Below, in pieces: positions 53,954 through 62,521 of a stretch of 64,000 nt of DNA. This DNA is from CF-46 sp963760735 (GTDB lineage Bacteria > Chloroflexota > Limnocylindria > Limnocylindrales > CSP1-4). Within the stretch, counting starts at the first letter, position 1, and each line of letters starts with the position of its first letter. Location of the stretch: the NCBI GenBank assembly GCA_963760735.1, contig CAVXEB010000007.1, forward strand, positions 1 through 64,000. Direction: 5' to 3'. The position numbers and the translations under genes were made by a program. The notes under the pieces were generated by a model. It worked only from the letters and a program-made list of their open reading frames with translations. It did not search any database and was not told the DNA's origin.

Positions 53954-54104
53954 GTGTTCATCGGCGAGCGCGACCAGGCGACGGTCTGGCGGGCGCCCAG
54001 CCCAGCTTCACCCGCGAATCGTCGATGGGGTGGGTGGCGCGGTCTATTCGCCCGAACACCGGCTTCGCGAGCGGGTGGTCCGCCAACAGGATGTCGCGGA
54101 CCTG

Positions 54105-54482
54105 CTATTGGTGGTCGTCCGTGTGGCTCTTGCGCCCTGTACGCTTCGACGCCTCGTCGGTTGGCTCCTCGACGGTCGATGCCTCGTCGCTCGGCACCTG
54201 GTTGCCGCCTTCGCCGTCGGGCTCGAACGGCACCTCCGCCATGCGCTTGGTGATCCAGTCGCGAATGGACGCCGAGTCGGCCGGCTCGGCGGCAGCCGGT
54301 TCGGCGGCAGCCGGTTCGGAACTCGTGGGCTCGACGTCCGACTCGACGTCCGACTCGGTCGTCGGCCCGCCTGCTGACGGGCCATCGGCCCCGGTTGGCG
54401 CCGACGCGCCACGCTTCAGGCGATCAATGGCTTCGCGGAGGTCGCGTGCGCGAGCCGCCTGTGCTCGCTCGTCGTCCGTCAT
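54105..54482 (-). CDS. acidic low-complexity protein, hypothetical
   Basis: 125-aa soluble, very acidic protein. N-terminal 25 residues form a charged helix (DDERAQAARARDLREAIDRL); the middle is Ser/Glu/Pro/Ala-rich with repeated PAAAE and ESDVESDVE units encoded by short DNA repeats (54290-54350). The C-terminal IRDWITKRMAEVPFEPD may be a second small helix. ATG 54482 follows the gene at 54505 by 22 bp, same strand, so they are probably co-transcribed. No family recognised. Confidence 0.55.
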   Translation of the reverse strand: MTDDERAQAARARDLREAIDRLKRGASAPTGADGPSAGGPTTESDVESDVEPTSSEPAAAEPAAAEPADSASIRDWITKRMAEVPFEPDGEGGNQVPSDEASTVEEPTDEASKRTGRKSHTDDHQ

Positions 54483-54504
54483 GGCGTGCCTCGAGGCATC
54501 GATG

Positions 54505-55353
54505 CTACTTGCCGGCCTTGAGGGCCTTGATCTGCGCGCGCAGCGACGCCGCCTTCGACGATGTTGCCTTGTCGTTTGCGGTGAGGGCAGCGGTCAACGC
54601 GCCAAAGGTGGCGCTCGTCCTGGAAACCCCGGCCTTGAGCTCGGGCGCGATCTCGTCGAACGGGGTCCTGGAGTCCGTCATCGCTCGGAGATTTTCCTTG
54701 ATCGCGCTGAAGACGCCAAGGTCGCGGAACTTCCGTTTGCCGCCGGTGACGAAGAGCTGCCACCAGTGATCGGTGATCGGCTCGTGCCAGCTGATGTAGC
54801 CGCCCTCGAGGACCGTTCGCGGGGCAGTGACGGCACCGGTGAAGCTGTACCGGGTTCCGCTCGACTTGATCGGGTCGAAGTACTGCGGCGTGTAGAAGTC
54901 CGAGACCATCTGCCCGTTGACTCGATAGCTGAACGCAGCCGCCTCACAGGGATCGGCAACCTCGACAAGGAACTCGACGCGGCCCTGGTCGGACTTCGGC
55001 GACTGGCCCGGCGCAAGGCGATTGCCGAACGGGTCGGCCAGCATCTCGAGGCACTCGTGGCTCGCCGTCAGCGACCACGTGCCGTTGAACTCGATGAGCG
55101 AGAACGGCTGGCCGTCCTTGTCGAGATGGATCCCGGCGGCGCCGGGCTGATCGAGCTGCGTCTCGACGATCATCGGCCAGTAGCCAACCGGCACGTCCTC
55201 GAGCGTGATGAAGGCGTCGACGGTCGCGTTGATCTGCCAGATCGGCCCGAAGTCCCGGGCAACCTGGCGCTGGAGAGCGGCCGAGACGCGGCAGAGCTCG
55301 GCCGGCTTGACCTGCTTGACCTCGCTGACGAGCGCCAACTGGAGTGGGAGCAT
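54505..55353 (-). CDS. uncharacterised protein with SHECLEMLADP motif
   Basis: 282-aa soluble protein. Notable is TASHECLEMLADPFGNRL near 112-128: an H-E-x-x-E pattern followed by an Asp, similar to the metal-site helix of some metallopeptidase-like families, though not a textbook HExxH. VEVADPCEAAAFSYRVNGQMVSDFYTPQYFDP follows, then GGYISWHEPITDHWWQLFV; the last 50 residues are a Lys/Ala-rich helix. AAAAGGGGGATC precedes ATG 55353. I do not know a function; conserved-looking motifs argue it is a real folded enzyme or structural protein. Confidence 0.7.
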   Translation of the reverse strand: MLPLQLALVSEVKQVKPAELCRVSAALQRQVARDFGPIWQINATVDAFITLEDVPVGYWPMIVETQLDQPGAAGIHLDKDGQPFSLIEFNGTWSLTASHECLEMLADPFGNRLAPGQSPKSDQGRVEFLVEVADPCEAAAFSYRVNGQMVSDFYTPQYFDPIKSSGTRYSFTGAVTAPRTVLEGGYISWHEPITDHWWQLFVTGGKRKFRDLGVFSAIKENLRAMTDSRTPFDEIAPELKAGVSRTSATFGALTAALTANDKATSSKAASLRAQIKALKAGK

Positions 55354-55705
55354 GAATTCGGATCCCCCTTTTCCTGCTTCTCCGTCGCGGTCGCGACGCA
55401 GCAACACCGACCCTCCAATTTGACACCAAGGGCATCTCTGACGCGTCACGGCCATGGGGTGTTCACGCACGTCCTGGCCGACGTTGGAGGGCCGCGGCGG
55501 TCTCCAATGCCAGGTTCTGAACGCTCGCACGGTCTCGCCGGGGATGGCGACGCGCACCGGGGACGGGCGGTCCATCGTCGGGCGTCGCGCTTCACGTCGG
55601 CCGCGCTCGGCGCCCTGCGTGCACAATGGACATCCGGTTCCGGGCTGCCATCGTCGGCGAGACGTCGAGCCCGTCAGTGGAACAGCCGGCGTGCAGGGAG
55701 TCCCG
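55354..55705. other. non-coding gap between divergent genes
   Basis: About 350 bp between the leftward 54505 gene and the rightward CYTH-Ppx gene. In-frame extensions of both neighbours run through it but are low in conserved character and lack good starts. No RNA gene or strong hairpin recognised. Confidence 0.45.
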
Positions 55706-57211
55706 ATGACCACGATCATCCCGCGCTGGGAGTGGCGCACGTTCGGACCGCTGTTTCCGACCGCGGACGAGACGTTCGCGTCATCCGACCCGAGCGCCGT
55801 CGCCGAAAGCGATGAGACCTACTTCCTGTCCGCGGCCGCCGCGAACGTGAAGATCCGCGACGACCTCGTCGACATCAAGGTGCTCCGCGAGACCGACGCC
55901 GATGGCCTCGAGCGCTGGGAGCCCGTGCTCAAGCGACCGTTCCCGCTCTCGGCGGACGACCTCGCGACGGTCCTCGACGCGCTCGGCATCGGCGACGCCG
56001 CGTCGCCCGGTGGCGAGGTGTCGCGCGAGGCGTTCCAGGCGATCGTCGACGCCGACCCGGGAATCCGGACGGTTGCGGTCCACAAGCGGCGCGTCCGATA
56101 CACGATCGGCGGCTGCATGGCGGAGCGGTCGGAGATCGAGGCCGGTGGACGGTCGACCCTGACGATCGCGGTGGAGGCGACCGACAAGGCCGCCGTCCTC
56201 GCCGCGGTCGAGTCGCTCGGCCTCGACGACTTCCTGAACACGAGCTATCCGGACGGGCTCGCGGCGCTGCTCGACGACGTGCCGCCGCGCTACGCCGTCA
56301 TCGACGTCGGGACCAACTCGATCAAGTTCCACGTCGGCGAGCTCGCGCCGGGCCGGACGTTCCGGACGGTCGTCGATCGGGCGGAGGTGACCCGGCTTGG
56401 CGAAGGGATCGAGACCGGCGGCGCGATCAGCCAGGCGGCATTCGAGCGGAGTCTCACCGCGTTCGAGGGAATGGTCGCCGAGGCGAAGACGCTCGGGGTC
56501 CGCGCCATCGCGGCGGTCGGCACCGAAGCCTTGCGACAGGCCACGAACAGCCTGGGCTTCCGCGCGGACGTGAAGGCAGCCACCGGGGTCCGGATCCGGG
56601 TGATCCCGGGCGACGAGGAGGGCCGCCTGGCGTACGTCGCCGTGGAGCACGGCGTCGGACTCGAACATGGCGAGCTCGTCGTGTTCGACACCGGTGGTGG
56701 CAGCTCCCAGTTCACCTTCGGCGAAGGGGCCCGGGTCGACGAACGCTTCAGCGTCCCGGTCGGCGCCGTCCGGTTCACGGAGCAGTTCGGCCTCGACCAC
56801 AAGGTCGACCGGGCGACGGTCGACGACGCGATGGCGGCGATTGCCGCCGACCTCGGGCGGCTCGACGGGCGACCGGCACCGAGCCTCCTCGTCGGGATGG
56901 GCGGCGCGATCACGAACATCACGGCGGTCAAGCACGGGCTCGCGACGTACGACCCGAACGTCGTCCAGGGGACGGTCCTCGACCGCGCCGAGATCGACCG
57001 CCAGATCGAGCTGTACCGTTCGCTCGACGCGGACGGCCGTCGATCGATCGTCGGGCTCCAGCCGAAGCGGGCGGAGGTGATCCTCGCGGGCGCCTGCGTC
57101 GTTCGGACGGTCATGGAGAAGCTCGGCCAGGAGTCCCTCGTCGTCAGCGATCGGGGGCTCCGGCATGGATTGGAAATCGAACGGTTCGGGGGCTTGGAGG
57201 CGACAGGATGA
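55706..57211 (+). CDS. CYTH-domain / Ppx-GppA exopolyphosphatase fusion
   Basis: 501-aa two-domain cytoplasmic protein. Residues 1-190 are CYTH-like (triphosphate tunnel): WEWRTFGPLF, ETYFLSAAAANVKIRDDLVDIKVL, WEPVLKRPFPL, then VHKRRVRYTI and LTIAVEATDKAAVLAAVESL, with basic and acidic residues alternating along strands. Residues 196-501 are a Ppx/GppA phosphatase: YAVIDVGTNSIKFHVGE (phosphate-1), GTEALRQATN, and ELVVFDTGGGSSQF (328-335), plus GMGGAITNITAVKHGL. It should hydrolyse polyphosphate or (p)ppGpp, with the CYTH part acting on or sensing triphosphate chains. ATG 55706 starts directly before the CYTH domain. It overlaps the next CYTH-like gene by 4 bp. Confidence 0.87.
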   Translation: MTTIIPRWEWRTFGPLFPTADETFASSDPSAVAESDETYFLSAAAANVKIRDDLVDIKVLRETDADGLERWEPVLKRPFPLSADDLATVLDALGIGDAASPGGEVSREAFQAIVDADPGIRTVAVHKRRVRYTIGGCMAERSEIEAGGRSTLTIAVEATDKAAVLAAVESLGLDDFLNTSYPDGLAALLDDVPPRYAVIDVGTNSIKFHVGELAPGRTFRTVVDRAEVTRLGEGIETGGAISQAAFERSLTAFEGMVAEAKTLGVRAIAAVGTEALRQATNSLGFRADVKAATGVRIRVIPGDEEGRLAYVAVEHGVGLEHGELVVFDTGGGSSQFTFGEGARVDERFSVPVGAVRFTEQFGLDHKVDRATVDDAMAAIAADLGRLDGRPAPSLLVGMGGAITNITAVKHGLATYDPNVVQGTVLDRAEIDRQIELYRSLDADGRRSIVGLQPKRAEVILAGACVVRTVMEKLGQESLVVSDRGLRHGLEIERFGGLEATG

Positions 57212-58095
57212 GTGCACGACCCGCGGGACTGCCGCGACTGTCCGGTGAGGACCTTCAGAAGGTGGTCGGCCTGTTAAAGGGCTCCGACACCGCCGAGCTG
57301 AAGGTCTCGATCCCGACCGGCAACCACCGGGCGACGATCCAGGGCCTGCCGTTGGACCCGGTCGAGGCGCAGCCGCGCCAGGTCTTCTTCTTCGACACCC
57401 CGGACCTCGCGCTGAACAAGGCCGGACTGGTCGTCCGCGCGCGGCGGATCCAGGGCGGCCGGGGGGACACGGTCATCAAGCTCCGGCCGGTGGTTCCGGA
57501 CGAATTGCCCAGGGAGATGCGCCAGTCGGGGGCGCTGACGGTCGAGGTCGATCTGCTCCCCGGCGGCTTCGTCTGCTCGGCGTCGTTCAAGGGCCGGGCG
57601 ACGGCGGTCGACATCAGTGACGCGGTCAATGGATCGGCCCCGATCCGCAAGCTGTTCTCCAAGGAGCAGCGGGCCTTCTTCGCCGAGCGCGCCCCGGCCG
57701 GCATCGGCCTCGATTCGCTCGTGACGCTCGGGCCGACGTTCATCCTGAAGAGCGCGTTCACCCCGCCCGAGCTCGGGCGCCGGATCGTCGCCGAGCTCTG
57801 GCTGTATCCGGACGGCTCGCGGATCCTCGAGCTGTCCACGAAGTGCCTGCCGACCGAGGCCTTCCAGGTCGCCGCCGAGGCGCGGGCATATCTCGAGTCG
57901 AAGGGCGTCCAGGCCCCCACCGGGCAGCAGCAGACGAAGACAAGAGCGGCGCTCGACTTCTTCGTCGCCCAGGCGCGCGCGGCGGCCGCCCCGAAACCCG
58001 CGCGCCGGGCCCCGGTCCGTCGCCGGACCGCCGCCACGACGACCTCGACGACCGCCTCGACACGGGGCCGGAGGCGCACGACCGCGCCGTCCTGA
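57208..58095 (+). CDS. CYTH-like domain protein with basic tail
   Basis: 295-aa protein. About residues 20-240 look like a diverged CYTH/triphosphatase fold: AELKVSIPTGNHRATIQGLP, QVFFFDTPDLALNKAGLVVRARR, DTVIKLRPV and LELSTKCLP, matching the E-x-K start, R-x-R and K-x-R strand motifs of the family. The last ~45 residues are Arg/Ala/Thr-rich and strongly basic, suited to binding nucleic acid or polyphosphate. ATG overlaps the stop of the CYTH-Ppx gene, implying joint action in polyphosphate turnover; that role is inference. Confidence 0.78.
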   Translation: MSARPAGLPRLSGEDLQKVVGLLKGSDTAELKVSIPTGNHRATIQGLPLDPVEAQPRQVFFFDTPDLALNKAGLVVRARRIQGGRGDTVIKLRPVVPDELPREMRQSGALTVEVDLLPGGFVCSASFKGRATAVDISDAVNGSAPIRKLFSKEQRAFFAERAPAGIGLDSLVTLGPTFILKSAFTPPELGRRIVAELWLYPDGSRILELSTKCLPTEAFQVAAEARAYLESKGVQAPTGQQQTKTRAALDFFVAQARAAAAPKPARRAPVRRRTAATTTSTTASTRGRRRTTAPS

Positions 58096-58133
58096 CGCAA
58101 TTCCGGCGTCGGCGTATCCTCGGCCGACAAGGT

Positions 58134-58165
58134 GCTGATCGCCCTCGATGCGGAGGCGGATCAGC
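58134..58165. terminator. imperfect hairpin after the CYTH genes
   Basis: GCTGATCGCC and GGCGGATCAGC pair with one bulge, between the CYTH-like gene and the subtilase. No T-run, so weak. Confidence 0.3.
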
Positions 58166-58202
58166 GGCCGCCCCCACCACCCGACAGCCGAGGTGAATTT
58201 CC

Positions 58203-61200
58203 GTGCCCAGGATTCGGCGTCAGCTCCGCGCGCTCGTCGCTGCGGCCGTGGCCGCAGCCACACTGGCCACGCTGGCGATGGCCGGCATCGCACCGGCCGC
58301 CTCCGCCGCCTCCGGCAATGCCAAGGCGATCTACATCGTCCAGATGACCGACCTCCCGCTCGCTGCCTACAACGGCACGATCTCGGGCTACCCGGCGACG
58401 CGACCCGCGTCCGGAAAGAAGCTCCAGGCCGACTCGTCCAACGCGAAGAAGTACCAGGGCCTGCTCGAGCGGCGACATACCGCCGCCGTCGCGAAGGCCA
58501 TGGGTGCCCGCAAGATCTACGACTACACAGCGGGCTTCAACGGCTTCGCCGCGGTGATGTCCGCGGACGCGGCTGCCACCCTCCGCGGAACACCGGGGGT
58601 CCTGAGCGTCACGAAGAACCAGCTCCGCACGGGCTCGACGGTCAGCACGCCGACCTTCCTCGGCCTCGATGCGAAGAAGGGCATCTGGAGCCGGCTCGGC
58701 GGTCCGAAGAGCGCCGGCAAGGACATCGTGGTCGGCGACCTCGACAGCGGGATCTGGCCCGAGAACCCTTCGTTCGCCCCACTGGGCAACGCCCGGCCGC
58801 TCACTGACTGGAACGGCATCTGCCAGACCGGCGAGCAGTGGACCGCCTCGGATTGCACGAACAAGATCGTCGGCGCCCGGTTCTACAACGAGGGCGTCGG
58901 CGGCGCCGCCGGAGTCCACGCGATCAACCCGACCGAATACCTCTCGGCGCGCGACCACCACAGCCATGGCAGCCACACGGCCTCGACCGCGGCGGGCGAC
59001 TACAACACCGATGTCGTGATCAACGGCAACTCGCTCGGCAAGGCGAGCGGCATGGCACCCGACGCCCGGATCGCGGTCTACAAGGTCCTGTGGGGCCCGA
59101 ACGCGGCCGGCTCGGCAGTCGGCAGCTCGGCGGACATCGTCGCCGCCATCGACGACGCGATCACCGACGGCGTCGACGTCATCAACTTCTCGGTCTCGGG
59201 CAGCACGACGAGCGACGTCGACCCGGTCGAGGTCTCGTACCTGTTCGCCGCCGACGCCGGGATCTTCGTCTCGGCCGCTGCCGGCAACGAGGGTCCCGGG
59301 GCGCGAACCGTCAACCACGACTCGCCGTGGCTCACGACCGTCGCCGCGGGCACCCACGATCGCTCCTTCGTCGCCAGCGTGACGCTCGGCAACGGGGTGA
59401 CGTACACGGGCGCCGGCATCGGTGCCGCCGTTCCGAGCAGCCCGATCGCCTTGTCGACCACGTCCGGACTGGCCGGCGCGCCGGCGACCGGGCTCCGGCT
59501 GTGCTTCTCGAAGGACTGGGATCCGGCCCACCCGGAAGGCTTCCTCGATCCGGCCAAGGTCGCCGGCAAGATCGTCGTCTGCGACCGCGGCACGAACGAT
59601 CGCGTCGACAAGAGCCAGGCGGTCCAGGAGGCGGGCGGCGTCGGCATGGTGCTGGCGAACGTGACGCCGAACTCCCTGAACGCCGACTTCCACTCGGTGC
59701 CCACCGTCCACGTCCAGAACACGGACGGTGACGCCATCAAGGCCTATGTCAGCGGCACCGCGAGCCCCACGGCCTCGCTCGCGGCAGGCGAGAAGGTGAC
59801 CGACGCGGAAGCGCCATTCGTCGCGAGCTTCTCGTCGCGTGGTCCGGAGCTCGCCGCCGACGGCGACATCCTCAAGCCGGACATCATGGCGCCGGGAGTC
59901 GACGTTGTCGCGGCGGTATCACCCGACAGCGCCGGCCGGAACTTCGACTTCGAGTCCGGCACGTCGATGGCGACCCCGCACATCGCCGGGATCGCGGCGC
60001 TGTTCAAGCAGCTCCATCCCGACTGGTCGCCGATGATGATCAAGTCGGCCCTGATGACCACCGCCTCCCGGGTCGACAACCGGGGCGAAGCGATCACCGG
60101 TGACACCGGTGGCGCGGCGGGCGCATTCGACTATGGCTCCGGCCAGGTCACGCCGAACGAGGCAACCGACCCGGGGCTCGTCTACGACAGTGGCTTCGTC
60201 GACTGGGTCCGGTTCCTGTGCGGCTCCGGCCAGCTCGATCCCTCCGGCGGCACGTGCGCCGCGTTCGGCAGCATCGACCCGAGCGACCTGAACACGCCGA
60301 ACATCGCGATCGGCGACCTGGTCGGGTCGAAGACGATCACCCGGACCGTGACCGGCGTCGGCACGACCGACAAGTACACCGTCCACGTCGACGCGCCGGC
60401 CGGGGTCTCGGTCAGCGTCTCGCCAACGAGCCTGAAGGTGAAGAAGGGCAAGACGGCGACCTACCAGGTCACGTTCACGCGGACGAGCGCTGCCGCCAGG
60501 ACGTTCGCCTTCGGCTCGCTCGAATGGCGCTCGAACAAGCACGTCGTGCACAGCCAGCTGGCGATCCGCCCACTCGACCTCGCCTCGCCCGCACAGGTCT
60601 CGGGAACCGGGACCGGCGGGTCCACGGCCATCACGGTCCATCCCGGCTTCTCGGGCACCCTCACGGCCGCTCCGGCCGGGCTGGTACCGGCGACGGTCGC
60701 GACGCAGACCCTCAGCGGCGCCACCGGCGCCGGCTTCCCGACGACCGCCCCGGTGGCCTCGAGCCACACCCTGAAGACAACCGTCGTCGTCCCCGCCGGG
60801 ACGACGCTTGCGCGGTTCGCCACCTTCGATTCCGACGTGCCGGCGGGCACCGACCTGGACGTCTTCGTGTACCGGGCCGGGACGGCGACGCTCGTCGGAC
60901 AGAGCGCCGGGGCGACGGCCCAGGAACAGGTCGATCTCGCCAACCCTGCCGCGGGCAGCTACGACGTCTACGTCGACCTGTTCGCGACCGCCTCTGGAGT
61001 GACGAGCCAGGCCGTCTCGGAGTTCAGCTGGGTGCTGGGCTCGACACCGGCGGGCAACCTCACCGCCTCACCTGCCAGCCAGTCCGTGACGATCGGGACG
61101 CCGGCGACGGTCACCGCGACCTGGTCCGGGCTCACCGCCGGGGTCCGGTACCTCGGCAGCATCGAGTTCGGCAACGGGTCGGCACCCGTCGGACGCACCA

Positions 61201-61220
61201 TCGTCCGCGTCAACGCCTGA
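58203..61220 (+). CDS. secreted subtilisin-like serine protease (S8) with I9 propeptide and PA insert
   Basis: 1005-aa exported protease. Signal peptide 1-36; propeptide (inhibitor I9-like) about 40-135; S8 domain about 150-660 with catalytic D181 (GDLDSGIWPE), H255 (HGSH), oxyanion N362 (AAAGNEGPG) and S588 (SGTSMATPH). A PA domain is inserted at about 430-530 (KIVVCDRGTNDRVDKSQAV). C-terminal domains resemble Fn3-like and pre-peptidase modules, with KVKKGKTATYQVTFTRTSA near 750. The whole order is that of plant-like bacterial subtilases. GTG start 58203 with GAGGTG upstream. It probably degrades extracellular proteins, as the M14 peptidase does. A terminator hairpin follows. Confidence 0.92.
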   Translation: MPRIRRQLRALVAAAVAAATLATLAMAGIAPAASAASGNAKAIYIVQMTDLPLAAYNGTISGYPATRPASGKKLQADSSNAKKYQGLLERRHTAAVAKAMGARKIYDYTAGFNGFAAVMSADAAATLRGTPGVLSVTKNQLRTGSTVSTPTFLGLDAKKGIWSRLGGPKSAGKDIVVGDLDSGIWPENPSFAPLGNARPLTDWNGICQTGEQWTASDCTNKIVGARFYNEGVGGAAGVHAINPTEYLSARDHHSHGSHTASTAAGDYNTDVVINGNSLGKASGMAPDARIAVYKVLWGPNAAGSAVGSSADIVAAIDDAITDGVDVINFSVSGSTTSDVDPVEVSYLFAADAGIFVSAAAGNEGPGARTVNHDSPWLTTVAAGTHDRSFVASVTLGNGVTYTGAGIGAAVPSSPIALSTTSGLAGAPATGLRLCFSKDWDPAHPEGFLDPAKVAGKIVVCDRGTNDRVDKSQAVQEAGGVGMVLANVTPNSLNADFHSVPTVHVQNTDGDAIKAYVSGTASPTASLAAGEKVTDAEAPFVASFSSRGPELAADGDILKPDIMAPGVDVVAAVSPDSAGRNFDFESGTSMATPHIAGIAALFKQLHPDWSPMMIKSALMTTASRVDNRGEAITGDTGGAAGAFDYGSGQVTPNEATDPGLVYDSGFVDWVRFLCGSGQLDPSGGTCAAFGSIDPSDLNTPNIAIGDLVGSKTITRTVTGVGTTDKYTVHVDAPAGVSVSVSPTSLKVKKGKTATYQVTFTRTSAAARTFAFGSLEWRSNKHVVHSQLAIRPLDLASPAQVSGTGTGGSTAITVHPGFSGTLTAAPAGLVPATVATQTLSGATGAGFPTTAPVASSHTLKTTVVVPAGTTLARFATFDSDVPAGTDLDVFVYRAGTATLVGQSAGATAQEQVDLANPAAGSYDVYVDLFATASGVTSQAVSEFSWVLGSTPAGNLTASPASQSVTIGTPATVTATWSGLTAGVRYLGSIEFGNGSAPVGRTIVRVNA

Positions 61221-61244
61221 GCGTCCACCCAACCAGCACCGATC

Positions 61245-61271
61245 GAGAGCCTCCCCGCCGGGGAGGTTCTC
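61245..61271 (+). terminator. hairpin terminator after subtilase
   Basis: Inverted repeat GAGAGCCTCCCC / GGGGAGGTTCTC (one G-T pair, loop of three), 25 bp after the subtilase stop and 13 bp from the convergent PhyH gene; no long T-run. Confidence 0.6.
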
Positions 61272-61283
61272 GTGATTCGGGGC

Positions 61284-62039
61284 TCAGGCGGTCGGGCGCC
61301 CGCCGTACCGCGCGTTGGGCGGCTCCAGGATGGCCCGCTGGCGCTCGGTCAGGCCGGGATAGCGATCCCGGTCGTAGAACCGCGCCGACCAAGCGATCGG
61401 GTGCGGGTTGTACTTCAGGAAGACGGTCCGCCGCTCTCCGGCCCCGCGCCACGGCAGCGTCCCGTGCGACATCGCCTCGGTGAACACGATCGCCGTCCCG
61501 GCCGGACCCGTCACCGGGACGACAAACGGCCGGGGCGGGTCGACGTCGAGCTCCTTCCAGTCCTCCGGGAGGGCGAAGCTCGCCTTGTGGCTGCCGGGCA
61601 CGCCCGCGAACCCGCCGTCGCCCGGGTTCACGTCGCGGAGGTTGTAGGCGACGACGACGAGGCCGGACCGGATCCGACCGTCGTGAACCGCGTACGACTG
61701 GCCCGCGTCGAAGGGCGTCGCCCCGCCGTGGAGCCGCGTCCCGATCGGCCCCTTGCCACGCCGGATCAGGTCGGCGTAGTCATGGTCGAGCCGGAAGCCG
61801 GCACCGAGGATCGCCTCGAGGACGTCGCTGACCCGCGGGTTGTCGATCAGGTTCCGCCACGCCGGGCCCCAGTCGAGGATGTCGCCGAACCGGTGGGCAT
61901 TGGCGCCCGGCTCGACCGTCTCGGCGACGCGCTGATCGAACTCCCCGTTGAGCTCGGCGAGCTGACCAGGGTCGAGGGCGCCCGGGATCGTGATCCAGCC
62001 CTGCAGGTCGAACAGGTATCGCTGGGTGTCGTCGAACAC
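61284..62039 (-). CDS. phytanoyl-CoA dioxygenase (PhyH) family protein
   Basis: 251-aa non-haem Fe(II)/2-oxoglutarate oxygenase. The fold can be followed: FDLQGWITIPGALDPGQLAEL at the start, RLHGGATPFDAGQSYAVHDG (first iron ligands H-x-D near 145-165), VAYNLRDVNPGDGGFAGVPGSHKASF (family signature), and distal ligand His in TEAMSHGTLPWRG with the 2-oxoglutarate Arg close by (GERRTVFLKY). GTG at 62039 fits the usual N-terminus; upstream frame lies within the ACT gene. It follows that gene by 13 bp, same strand. Substrate unknown. Confidence 0.87.
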   Translation of the reverse strand: MFDDTQRYLFDLQGWITIPGALDPGQLAELNGEFDQRVAETVEPGANAHRFGDILDWGPAWRNLIDNPRVSDVLEAILGAGFRLDHDYADLIRRGKGPIGTRLHGGATPFDAGQSYAVHDGRIRSGLVVVAYNLRDVNPGDGGFAGVPGSHKASFALPEDWKELDVDPPRPFVVPVTGPAGTAIVFTEAMSHGTLPWRGAGERRTVFLKYNPHPIAWSARFYDRDRYPGLTERQRAILEPPNARYGGRPTA

Positions 62040-62052
62040 CGGCCGCTCTCGG

Positions 62053-62442
62053 TCAGCCCTTGCGTTCGAGGATCGGCCGGGCCTTGTCCGGGTCGTCGAC
62101 GACGAAGGCGAACATCGCCCGGTCGCCCCACCGGCCGAGGAACAGGTGGCCGAAGATGTTGACCCCGGCGTCGGCGAGATCGCGCGACAGCCGGGCCATG
62201 CCACCGGGCCGGTCGTCGACCTCGGTCAGGATCGATTCGCCCTCGATGAATCGGTAGCCGCCCGCCTCGAGAACGGCACGGGCGCCGTCGTCGTCGGCAG
62301 TGGTCATGATGATGTGCCCGGAGTCGCCGATCCCGCCGCCGCCGATCGCCCGCAGGTCGATGTCGCGGGCCGCGAGCGACTCGGCGAGGACGGCGAGCGC
62401 CCCGGGTTCGTTCTTCAGCTCCACGACGAACTGGTTGGCCAT
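62053..62442 (-). CDS. ACT-domain protein (tandem ACT)
   Basis: 129-aa protein made of two ACT domains: FVVELKNEPGALAVLAESLA with DLRAIGGGGIGDSGHI, and ILTEVDDRPGGMARLSRDLA with VNIFGHLFLGRWGDRAMFAF. ACT pairs bind amino acids and regulate enzymes; this one has no catalytic domain. A GGAGGTCC precedes ATG 62442. Probably co-transcribed with the PhyH gene. Ligand unknown. Confidence 0.88.
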   Translation of the reverse strand: MANQFVVELKNEPGALAVLAESLAARDIDLRAIGGGGIGDSGHIIMTTADDDGARAVLEAGGYRFIEGESILTEVDDRPGGMARLSRDLADAGVNIFGHLFLGRWGDRAMFAFVVDDPDKARPILERKG

Positions 62443-62521
62443 TCGGGACCTCCGGAGACGGGGTGACCGACGGATTCTAGTCGCTCGCCGGCGCCGCCAG
62501 CCGGCTGCGAGCCGGCGGGTG

